Positions 26,717-33,155 of a stretch of 64,000 bases of DNA are shown here, in pieces. Made by a program: the position numbers and the translations under genes. The notes beneath the pieces were generated by a model. That model was not told where the DNA came from. It saw only the letters and a program-made list of their open reading frames with translations, and ran no database searches. The DNA is from DATAXI01 sp963756185 (GTDB lineage: Bacteria; Verrucomicrobiota; Verrucomicrobiia; Chthoniobacterales; Chthoniobacteraceae): contig CAVWMS010000005.1 in the NCBI GenBank assembly GCA_963756185.1, positions 124,001-188,000 on the forward strand. Reading direction: 5' to 3'. Each line of letters begins with the position of its first letter. Within the stretch, counting starts at the first letter, position 1.

Positions 26717-27043
26717 GGGTATTGGGAAAGCAGGAGACTTGCCAACCCGGGGGTGGAGAGAAGGAGGGTATGGCGGGGGGAGGGGGTGGAAATTGGGAGA
26801 AACGAAGGAACTGGCGCACCGGAGGGGTCGGTGGCGGGGGGTGAAAGTGGCTTGATTGACCTTGATTGACCTTGATTGGGCTTGATTGGGCTTGATTCTT
26901 TGGAAACTGCGCTGCGGGGCAGATTTAGTGGGGGCGGAGGGCTGGATTGGACCGCGAAACGGGGCCATCGAATTGCAATTTTGCCGGGAATGGCGGGAGC
27001 CATTCTGTGAGGGTAGCAAGATGGTTGTCGCGGTGGTTAGCGG
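26674..27043 (-). repeat. Dispersed composite repeat, copy A
   Basis: Read on the minus strand, this region shares ordered blocks with 56735-57385 (plus strand). They are a head, GCTAACCACCGCGACA followed by TCTTGCTACC; a tandem array of AATCAAGCCC-type decamers; AATCAAGCCA-TTTCACCCCC; and a tail, CCCAATACCCG then TGTCAGCCCA, GTCCGTCC and CGTT. Spacing between blocks differs. Copy A overlaps the 5' end of the TPR glycosyltransferase gene; copy B lies upstream of the DUF1800 gene. Except at the 5' edge of that gene it appears non-coding. Confidence 0.75.
26851..26898 (-). repeat. Tandem decamer array, about 4.5 units
   Basis: Four full and one partial copies of CTTGATTGRS, a 10-bp unit (complement of the AATCAAGCCC unit at 56851-56960), stand head to tail inside dispersed repeat copy A. 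Two variants alternate as pairs (GAC then GGG endings). Array length differs from the 11 units in copy B, as for a slippage-prone minisatellite. Confidence 0.85.
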
Positions 27044-27087
27044 TTTTTTCGGCGGTGGATTTGGCCGAGACGCCCCATCATCAAGTT

Positions 27088-27116
27088 TCAACGAGAATTG
27101 GTAGTGTATCAGTTTG
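27088..27116 (+). repeat. Left terminal inverted repeat and flanking direct repeat of the IS1-like unit
   Basis: GTGTATCAGTTTG at 27104-27116 is a perfect inverted match to 29750-29762, with further agreement (A, then TTTTC) up to 27126. Just outside it, TCAACGAGAATTGG (27088-27101) matches TCAACAAGAATTGG (29764-29777) in direct orientation with one mismatch. The outer pair looks like an aged target-site duplication, longer than the usual 8-9 bp of IS1 elements. Confidence 0.65.
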
Positions 27117-27124
27117 GAGCCTTT

Positions 27125-27304
27125 TCAGGCCCGACCGAGCATTGACAGAATGAACCCGACAATCAGGGCGGCGATTAGGATGGCACCGAGTACCTGACCA
27201 AATGTGATTCTGGGACGCTCTCGAAGAATCGCTCCGCAATTGGGGCATTCGAAGGCGGTGCTCGACACCTGTTTTTCGCAGTCCGGGCAGCTTTGGAGGG
27301 CCAT
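27125..27304 (-). CDS. Small zinc-ribbon membrane protein (59 residues)
   Basis: Translation gives an N-terminal zinc ribbon with two CxxC knuckles, SCPDCEK and ECPNCGA (Cys 6, 9, 20, 23), a short basic linker RERPR, and one membrane helix, VLGAILIAALIVGFILSML. Start ATG 27304, stop TGA overlapping the left inverted repeat of the IS1-like unit. Paired knuckles plus a helix make a real gene likely despite its size. It is divergent from the 83-residue gene (47-bp gap). Role unknown; short zinc-ribbon/TM proteins often act as membrane adaptors. Confidence 0.75.
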   Translation of the reverse strand: MALQSCPDCEKQVSSTAFECPNCGAILRERPRITFGQVLGAILIAALIVGFILSMLGRA

Positions 27305-27351
27305 ACTCCAGTCATCCTTTACAGATCGCCCTTCTTAGGTCAAGGTGAGGC

Positions 27352-27603
27352 ATGCCAAAGCGCTCAGGCAAGAAACAAGACCTCAACGAAAAGGCGTTCT
27401 CCATCGTCCGGCAGTTGACCGGGGAGGAGCCGAAAGCGGCCAATGATGCTGGGAAGAACCCGGCCGCCGTCGCGCTGGGGCGGCTAGGAGGACTGAAGGG
27501 AGGAAGGGCGAGGGCGAAGAAATTGACGCCCGCGCAGCGCCGAGAGAGCGCCCAGAATGCGGCTGCGGCGCGATGGAGCAAGGAATCCTCCACCGGATAT
27601 TAA
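27352..27603 (+). CDS. Conserved small basic protein with Gly/Ala/Lys-rich motif
   Basis: The 83-residue, strongly basic protein contains AAVALGRLGGLKGGRARAKK, then LTPAQRRESAQNAAAARW. This 'ALG-LGGLKGGKARA-KL' pattern recurs in many bacterial small proteins of unknown function and may bind nucleic acid. AAGG at 27342-27345 provides a Shine-Dalgarno with good spacing. It converges on the SDH protease gene, whose stop is 1 bp away. It lies inside the IS1-like unit as a passenger, if that unit is correctly bounded. Confidence 0.75.
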   Translation: MPKRSGKKQDLNEKAFSIVRQLTGEEPKAANDAGKNPAAVALGRLGGLKGGRARAKKLTPAQRRESAQNAAAARWSKESSTGY

Positions 27604-27604
27604 A

Positions 27605-28594
27605 TCACTTCGGTGCAACCTGCTGTTGCTTACACATTCCAACCGCGAGATGGTTTTCAATTATTTTGAACGCTGGTGTATTCATCAGAAAATGCATATA
27701 GCAATGATGAACAGTTAGAATCAAATCCTGAAATTCCTTCATATAATCAGGCCCCTTTACTTTATCGTCCTCTATTGATTTCACATTGAGACCAATGGCA
27801 TTGCACTCATCGAAATGGATATGTCTATCGTGGGTTTTGTTCTTCGTATAATGCGTTAATTCCTTGACTATCTTCGCCGCCTTCTTTCTGGCGTCCGATT
27901 CCCCTCGAAACATAACAGATGCAAGCTGCTCCTTGACGAACCTATTTGATCCATCAATGGCGTTTTTGCATTTGCTCAAATAAGTCGGCCTATATTGTCC
28001 GACGATACTTTGCCATATCGGAACCTTGGAAGGGTCCACCTTCACTTCCTTACATGCAGTCTTAAATTCGCTGAGTACGCCGTAGGCGGGAACCCCGTTC
28101 ACTTGCGGATCAATCGGGCCTAAATTTGAGTGCTTTGCCATCCAAATTTCCCGGCATGAACATGCTACCATTGTTCCGCCAGACATGGCTATTTGTGGGA
28201 CGATCGCGCGAATATCTGGGGCTGAGCGCTTGTCCTTTCGGAACATACTGTGCAAATAATTTACAATCGACTGAGTGGCAGTTATACCGCCGCCAGGAGT
28301 ATGCAAAATAAGATCAAGTCCCTTGCTTCTGTCTAGCTTATGAACGGCCATCATGAAGCCGTTCTTGTCTTCATCGTTTATTTCAATGCCCCATATTCCG
28401 GGCTTGGAAAGAAATCCTGAGTAATAAGCGATTATATTACGCCCGGTATGTTCATGTAGCTTTCCTAGATATTCCTTCTTAACGGCACTGATTGCACTCT
28501 GGGGCTGGGCTAGGTAGTTTTGTTGGTTCGCGGCAAGCTGACATTGCGCGATTCGTTGCTGAATCTCCTGTAATACCTCGCTCCAATTAGGCAT
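27605..28594 (-). CDS. SDH-family Clp-fold serine protease-like protein
   Basis: The 329-residue protein shows the ClpP/crotonase fold signature of the serine dehydrogenase proteinase (SDH/SppA-like) family. It has LDLILHTPGGGITATQSIV (oxyanion-hole region), then VPQIAMSGGTMVACSCREIWM with the nucleophile Ser in AMSGGT, and HSNLGPIDPQVNGVPAYGVL. SppA-like enzymes cleave peptides at membranes, but SDH members have few characterised substrates. Base composition is distinctly AT-richer than neighbouring genes, and it sits inside the IS1-like unit, so horizontal acquisition is likely. A 67-residue frame overlaps its start by 8 bp. Confidence 0.82.
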   Translation of the reverse strand: MPNWSEVLQEIQQRIAQCQLAANQQNYLAQPQSAISAVKKEYLGKLHEHTGRNIIAYYSGFLSKPGIWGIEINDEDKNGFMMAVHKLDRSKGLDLILHTPGGGITATQSIVNYLHSMFRKDKRSAPDIRAIVPQIAMSGGTMVACSCREIWMAKHSNLGPIDPQVNGVPAYGVLSEFKTACKEVKVDPSKVPIWQSIVGQYRPTYLSKCKNAIDGSNRFVKEQLASVMFRGESDARKKAAKIVKELTHYTKNKTHDRHIHFDECNAIGLNVKSIEDDKVKGPDYMKEFQDLILTVHHCYMHFLMNTPAFKIIENHLAVGMCKQQQVAPK

Positions 28595-28790
28595 TAGCCG
28601 CTAGGTCCCCGTAAATTGTCTCAGTCGGGATGTATTGAAGCGGCGACGGTTGCTCCAGTGAATAATTGTCGTTATCGTTGCGCCACAGCGGAGATGGAGC
28701 CGGAGTGAATACGTTCAAATACTGTCTCGGAAGAGACTGTTTCCGGCGCTTTCGGGGCGCGGTCATGCGTTTCGGGGCCTTGGATGACAT
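28587..28790 (-). CDS. Possible small basic protein upstream of the SDH protease
   Basis: A 67-residue frame, basic at the N-terminus (SSKAPKRMTAPRKRRKQS) with a polar middle rich in Asn/Asp. Its stop overlaps the protease start by 8 bp, the kind of overlap seen in coupled genes. I recognise no family and see no clear Shine-Dalgarno, so it may be spurious. If real it would be co-transcribed with the protease. Confidence 0.4.
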   Translation of the reverse strand: MSSKAPKRMTAPRKRRKQSLPRQYLNVFTPAPSPLWRNDNDNYSLEQPSPLQYIPTETIYGDLAANA

Positions 28791-28920
28791 AGGAGCGGTG
28801 GTTTACGAAATGCTCGCGCCGGATCAAAAATTGTCAATACAGAAAGCTGGCAAATGTCAATTTTGAAATGATGCAAAATTTCTGTTGACTATGCGAAACC
28901 GCTCACGTATAAAAGTCAGT

Positions 28921-29757
28921 ATGAATAAACTGCAAACCGACAAACGGGCGCAAATCCTCCATTGCCTGTGCGAGGGCAACTCCATGCGTGCGACGGCACG
29001 TTTGACGGGGGTTTCGATCAACACGGTGGTCAAACTGCTGATCGACGCCGGGAATGCCTGCTCCCGTTATCAGGACGAGGTTTTCCGCAACCTGAAATGT
29101 CGCCGCTTGCAATGCGATGAAATCTGGGCGTTCTGCTATGCCAAGGAAAAGAATTGCACGGCGGAAATGAAGGCGAAGGGTGCCGGAGACATTTGGACAT
29201 GGGCCGCAATCGACGCGGACACGAAACTGATTCCCTGCTGGTTCATCGGCAACCGGGACGCCAGTTGCGCCTATCATTTCATGCACGATCTGGCCGCGCG
29301 GCTCTCCCACCGCGTCCAGTTGACCACGGACGGCCACTCTGCCTATCTCAGCGCCGTGGAGGACGCCTTTGGCTGCGAAATTGACTACGCGCAGCTTGTG
29401 AAGATTTACGGGAACGTGTCAGAGGGCGGCGAGGTTCGCTACAGCCCCGCCGTTTGCATGGGAGCACGCAAGGCGCACATTACGGGTAAGCCGGACTTCA
29501 AACACGTCTCCACGAGCTTCGTGGAGCGCCAGAACCTCACCATGCGCATGAGCATGCGCCGGTTCACCCGGCTCACAAATGGCTTTTCAAAGAAGGTCGA
29601 AAACCACGAGCATTCCGTTGCCCTTCACTTCATGCACTACAACTTTTGCCGGATTCACAAGAGCCTCCGCGTCACGGCCGCGATGGAAGCGGGCATCACG
29701 GACCACGTTTGGGATATTTCCGAAATCGTGGCCGTGATCGAAAAATATTCAAACTGA
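28921..29757 (+). CDS. IS1-family-like transposase
   Basis: The 278-residue protein has an N-terminal helix-turn-helix (RATARLTGVSINTVVKLL), then a DDE-type core: CDEIWAFCYAKEK with the first Asp, LTTDGHSAYL with the second, and STSFVERQNLTMRMSMRRFT with the Glu, matching IS1-type transposases. The C-terminal MHYNFCRIHKSLRVTPA-like block is also typical. ATG 28921 is used; an in-frame ATG at 28885 would add residues that do not look conserved. The stop lies inside the right inverted repeat. It appears intact, with all three acidic residues present. Confidence 0.88.
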   Translation: MNKLQTDKRAQILHCLCEGNSMRATARLTGVSINTVVKLLIDAGNACSRYQDEVFRNLKCRRLQCDEIWAFCYAKEKNCTAEMKAKGAGDIWTWAAIDADTKLIPCWFIGNRDASCAYHFMHDLAARLSHRVQLTTDGHSAYLSAVEDAFGCEIDYAQLVKIYGNVSEGGEVRYSPAVCMGARKAHITGKPDFKHVSTSFVERQNLTMRMSMRRFTRLTNGFSKKVENHEHSVALHFMHYNFCRIHKSLRVTAAMEAGITDHVWDISEIVAVIEKYSN

Positions 29758-29777
29758 TACACCTCAACAAGAATTGG
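29750..29777 (+). repeat. Right terminal inverted repeat and flanking direct repeat of the IS1-like unit
   Basis: CAAACTGATACAC (29750-29762) is the exact complement of the left repeat at 27104-27116 and contains the transposase stop codon. TCAACAAGAATTGG (29764-29777) repeats the left-flank sequence with one substitution. The gap between repeat and flank is 1 bp here and 2 bp at the left. Confidence 0.65.
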
Positions 29778-29836
29778 CCCTTTGCACTTTCCCATTCTCT
29801 TTCTACGGTAATCGGAGAATTCAGAATCCTCGCTGC

Positions 29837-31876
29837 ATGCCCGGCAACCCTTCCCAGCCGAGATGGAAACCTGGCGCCATCTCTCTCGTCCTCGTTCTTC
29901 TCGTGCTCGCCGCATTCGGGCAGACCGTTCGCTTCGGCTACGTCAATGTTGACGATCCTGATTACGTCTATGCGAACCCGATGGTCTTAAAAGGAATCTC
30001 TCTCGGGGGGATTGGATGGGCGTTCACGCATGTTGTTTCGCACCACTGGCATCCGCTGACCATGATGTCCCTTATGCTGGATTGCCAGATCTTCGGCTCG
30101 TGGGCCGGGGGTCACCACCTTGTCAATATGCTGCTTCACGCGGCAAACGCGGCTTTATTGTTTCTGCTGCTGCTGCGAATGACAGGCGCCCTTTGGCGTA
30201 GCGCGTTCGTGGCGGCGGTGTTTGCCATTCATCCGCTTCGGGTCGAGTCGGTGGCCTGGGTATCGGAGCGCAAGGACGTATTGAGCGGCCTCTTCTTCAT
30301 GCTGACACTTTGGGCCTATGTCCAATATGTGCGCTCTCCCAAATCCAAAACACGCTATTCGATGGTCCTGCTCTGGTTTGCCCTCGGTCTGATGAGCAAA
30401 CCAATGCTCGTGACTACTCCCTTTGTTCTTCTCCTCCTTGATTATTGGCCGCTCGGGCGGTTAACGGCTCCGTCACAGTTTTTAGGATTACTGCGGGAAA
30501 AAATACCTCTGTTTATCCTCTCCGCCCTTTCCAGTGTTGCGGCTGTGCTCGCATTGAAGTCGGGAGGTCCTGGCGCCCACTCGTACCCGGCGAACGTTCC
30601 AGTTGCCTATGTAGCCTATTTGGGAAAGCTGTTTTACCCCAGTCGATTGGCGACCATCTATCCCCTTCCCAAGGGAGGGCGGGAGCTTTGGGAGGTATTC
30701 GACTCGCTGCTGTTACTGGCTGCAATTTCTGCCGGCGCCTGGCTTCTGCGCCGCAAGCAACCCTATGCCCTGATTGGCTGGCTCTGGTACCTGGGAATGC
30801 TCGTGCCGGTGACCGGCGTCATGCAACTTTTTGACCAGGCTTATGCGGACCGCTATACTTATCTCCCCCAGATCGGCGTTTGCGTTGCCATAACCTGGAT
30901 GGCGGCGGATTGGGCCGGCCAGAAGCAATATCGCCGCGCCACGACAGGCGTGGCCGCCGGGCTCATTTTGAGCGCTCTGTTTATCGCCACCTGGCGTCAA
31001 ACCGGATACTGGCGTGACAGCGAAACCCTGTGGACCCGCACCATTGAATGCACCCACGATAATTTCAATGCCCGCAACTACCTTGGCATGGCCATGCTCC
31101 AGCAAGGGCGCACGGAGGAAGCAATTGATCAGTTTCGCGAAAGCTTGCGGATCAATGCAGTGAATGAGTTTGCCGAAGACGGCCTTGGCGACGCCCTCCT
31201 CCAGCAAGGGCATACGGAGGAAGCCATCGTCCATTTTCGGGCGTCCTCGCAGATCGATCCCTCTCTCGTCGTAAACTATAGCAATCTTGGCGTGGCCTTG
31301 TTCCGGCAAGGACACACGGAGGAAGCTATCGCCGAATGGCGCAAAGCCCTGCAAATCGATCCCTCTTCCGCATCGGCTCATAACAACCTTGGCACAGCCT
31401 TCCTCCAGCAAGGGCATACGGAGGAAGCCATCGCCGAACACCAGGAGGCCCTGAGACTCAATCCCAACCTGATCTCAGCTCATAAAAACCTGGCGAAAGC
31501 GTTTCTCAGCCTGGGTGACACCAGCCAGGCTATCGCCGAGTATGAGCGGGCGCTTCAATTGAGCCCAAACGATCCTGTGGCACAATGCACCCTCGCCTGG
31601 CTACTGGCGACGGCCAGGGAGAGCAACCTCCGTGACGGAGCCAAAGCCCTGGAACTTGCGACGCGGGCAAATACGACTACAGGTGGCACCAATCCTTTGA
31701 TCTTCAGGACACTTGCCGCCGCCTACGCGGCATGCGGCGATTTTTCGAACGCCGTCCAAATCGCGCAAAACGGGCTAAAGCTGGCCATCGCTCAATCCAA
31801 TTCCATTGCTGTCGACTCCCTCCGCGGCGACATCAACCTCTACGAAAAAGGTCAACAAGTCGAAGATGGCCGGTGA
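29837..31876 (+). CDS. Multi-pass GT-C-like membrane protein with TPR repeats
   Basis: The 679-residue protein has a first membrane helix (ISLVLVLLVLAAFGQTVRF), then FGYVNVDDPDYVYANP with the acidic pair typical of GT-C glycosyltransferase first loops. HPLRVESVAWVSERKDVLSG follows, as in TMTC/PMT-like proteins, with about ten helices in all. The C-terminal third holds at least five TPRs (for example GRTEEAIDQFRESLRI, HTEEAIAEWRKALQIDP). Two close paralogues lie at 49169-53167. Probable envelope glycosyltransferase or glycan-assembly protein; donor and acceptor unknown. ATG 29837 is preferred to a TTG at 29774, which lies in the target repeat of the IS1-like unit. Confidence 0.8.
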   Translation: MPGNPSQPRWKPGAISLVLVLLVLAAFGQTVRFGYVNVDDPDYVYANPMVLKGISLGGIGWAFTHVVSHHWHPLTMMSLMLDCQIFGSWAGGHHLVNMLLHAANAALLFLLLLRMTGALWRSAFVAAVFAIHPLRVESVAWVSERKDVLSGLFFMLTLWAYVQYVRSPKSKTRYSMVLLWFALGLMSKPMLVTTPFVLLLLDYWPLGRLTAPSQFLGLLREKIPLFILSALSSVAAVLALKSGGPGAHSYPANVPVAYVAYLGKLFYPSRLATIYPLPKGGRELWEVFDSLLLLAAISAGAWLLRRKQPYALIGWLWYLGMLVPVTGVMQLFDQAYADRYTYLPQIGVCVAITWMAADWAGQKQYRRATTGVAAGLILSALFIATWRQTGYWRDSETLWTRTIECTHDNFNARNYLGMAMLQQGRTEEAIDQFRESLRINAVNEFAEDGLGDALLQQGHTEEAIVHFRASSQIDPSLVVNYSNLGVALFRQGHTEEAIAEWRKALQIDPSSASAHNNLGTAFLQQGHTEEAIAEHQEALRLNPNLISAHKNLAKAFLSLGDTSQAIAEYERALQLSPNDPVAQCTLAWLLATARESNLRDGAKALELATRANTTTGGTNPLIFRTLAAAYAACGDFSNAVQIAQNGLKLAIAQSNSIAVDSLRGDINLYEKGQQVEDGR

Positions 31877-31945
31877 GTAAAATGGAAATGAAAGCGTCGC
31901 TGGTACTTATAACCTTTGTGGTACGCTTTATGGCATGTGGCCGGA

Positions 31946-32362
31946 CTAACCCTGGCGGGCATAGAGGCGGGCGGCGTAGAAAGGGATGAACTGAAGGATG
32001 CCGAGGAGGCTTAGAATAAAAAATAAGTGCTCGCGAGAGGAGTAGATGTAGATGCCCATGAAGGAGGTTGATTCGGCGAAGGCGATGCCGATGATGGCAG
32101 TCGCCAGGGCGGCCTGCGGAATCTTTACACGGGGAAGGATCAGCCAGCGGATGAGGATGCTGAATAGAAGCGGGATGAGACCCGCGATCCAGGCCGGGGA
32201 GTCTGCAACAGTCGAAGTCTGGTTAGCGTGCGGGAGGCAAAGGTAGGTGTGATAGTAGAATGGAGAGGTTTGAAACACAGCCCATAAGACCCACCAGACA
32301 GTCAGTTGCGATTTGACGTACTGCGGGTCCGAGCGGGATGTGCCAAATGGATCCGTGTTCAT
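31946..32362 (-). CDS. Small integral membrane protein, unknown function
   Basis: The 138-residue protein has about four hydrophobic segments (QLTVWWVLWAVFQTSPFYY, AWIAGLIPLLFSILIRWLIL, AALATAIIGIAFAESTSFMG, FFILSLLGILQFIPFYAARL). I recognise no family. It is convergent with the TPR glycosyltransferase gene and lies downstream, on the same strand, of a pilin gene that has its own terminator. Confidence 0.7.
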   Translation of the reverse strand: MNTDPFGTSRSDPQYVKSQLTVWWVLWAVFQTSPFYYHTYLCLPHANQTSTVADSPAWIAGLIPLLFSILIRWLILPRVKIPQAALATAIIGIAFAESTSFMGIYIYSSREHLFFILSLLGILQFIPFYAARLYARQG

Positions 32363-32450
32363 GGGCGGGACGGTTGCGGGTGAGGATTATCCGGCGGCGG
32401 AGCGGCTGGTCACAAGGAGATTTGGGCGCTTCTTCAGAGATCGATGAATG

Positions 32451-32496
32451 TTATGGGGATGGGACTCATGGGGCCTATGGGACTCATGGGACTTAT
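32451..32496. repeat. GGGACTYATGG-type degenerate repeat tract
   Basis: Four imperfect copies of ATGGGACTCATGG/ATGGGACTTAT stand in tandem between the membrane protein gene and the pilin terminator. A related tract lies at 46697-46737 after pyruvate kinase and a short version at about 38222 after the acyltransferase gene. All are intergenic and just 3' of genes. Confidence 0.55.
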
Positions 32497-32512
32497 TCGG
32501 GATTTCGCGGGG

Positions 32513-32557
32513 GGGCGGAAAAAACAAAAAACCCGGCAGGTAGACCCGGCCGGGTTT
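32513..32557 (-). terminator. Rho-independent terminator of the pilin gene
   Basis: Reading on the minus strand after the pilin stop, a stem of AAACCCGGC (32557-32549) with GCCGGGTTT (32537-32529) encloses an 11-nt loop and is followed by a T-rich tail (TTTTTTGTTTTTT). This is a textbook intrinsic terminator, 25 bp beyond the stop codon. Confidence 0.88.
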
Positions 32558-32582
32558 CATGTTTGGTTGTTTAGTTCAGGTC

Positions 32583-32987
32583 TTAGTTGTGATACGGGGA
32601 CCAGAAGGTGTACGGGGCCACGTCGGAGAGAGTGGTCCAGGCGTTGGCCGGGATCAACGGCAGGGTGTCCACCGTGAAGCTGGGTCCGTAGGTGTCGCCG
32701 AAGATGTCCTGGCCGGTCGAGTAGAGGACCGTGCCGGTCTTGATGTAGTTCTTCAGGTCAGTGAAGTTGGCGCCGGCGCCGGTGGTCTTGTTGTTTTCGA
32801 TGGCATACTGGTCGGTGCCGCTGTCAAGCATGCGGAGGTCTTCCAGGATGCGGGTGGCCTGCGAGCGTTTGCGGGCGCGCAGGAAGTTGGGGACCGCGAT
32901 GGCGGCCAGAAGCGCGATGATGGCGACCACGATCATGATTTCCACGAGCGTGAAGCCTCCACGGCGGGTTTGAAGTTTCTGTAACAT
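32583..32987 (-). CDS. Type II secretion/type IV pilin-like protein (GspG-like)
   Basis: The 134-residue protein has a prepilin peptidase site and helix, RRGGFTLVEIMIVVAIIALL, beginning at residue 9. Glu at position +5 of the mature protein is conserved, and the helix leads into VPNFLRARKRSQATRILEDL. The short C-terminal domain ends with FWSPYHN. The size and 'I-ANFLRAR' region resemble the major pseudopilin GspG and similar Verrucomicrobiota pilins. A strong terminator follows, so it is monocistronic. No pilus assembly genes are adjacent. ATG 32987 is the only start that fits the leader peptide. Confidence 0.88.
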   Translation of the reverse strand: MLQKLQTRRGGFTLVEIMIVVAIIALLAAIAVPNFLRARKRSQATRILEDLRMLDSGTDQYAIENNKTTGAGANFTDLKNYIKTGTVLYSTGQDIFGDTYGPSFTVDTLPLIPANAWTTLSDVAPYTFWSPYHN

Positions 32988-33155
32988 TTGAATGATTGCT
33001 GTTGTATGGTTTTTATTGCCAATGGCGTAATTGCTAGTGGCTACGGAGAATTAAGCAGGTCCAATGCCAACCTTTTCCGTTTTCATGCCTTGCGCATCGC
33101 CCCGGCTCACTTTTACCCCCGGCGGGCAGAGCGGCTGCTCTAAGGCTGACCGCCC

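Larger units (their letters stand above)
27104..29762 (+). mobile_element. Probable IS1-like transposon with passenger genes (2.66 kb)
   Basis: The boundaries are 13-bp perfect inverted repeats flanked by 14-bp near-identical direct repeats. The transposase gene at the right end stops inside the right repeat, and the zinc-ribbon gene at the left end stops inside the extended left repeat, so both point outward and the unit is tightly packed. Between them lie an 83-residue basic protein gene, an SDH-type Clp-fold protease gene and a 67-residue reading frame. The protease region is visibly more AT-rich than the chromosome around it. No left end closer to the transposase was found. Transposition of the whole unit is inferred. 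Confidence 0.6.

Noticed and set aside
26717..27091. N-terminal extension of the TPR glycosyltransferase gene up to an ATG at 27091
   Set aside because: The added residues are translated from the dispersed repeat and decamer array (IKPNQ-type repeats) and are not conserved-looking; they also run into the flank of the IS1-like unit.
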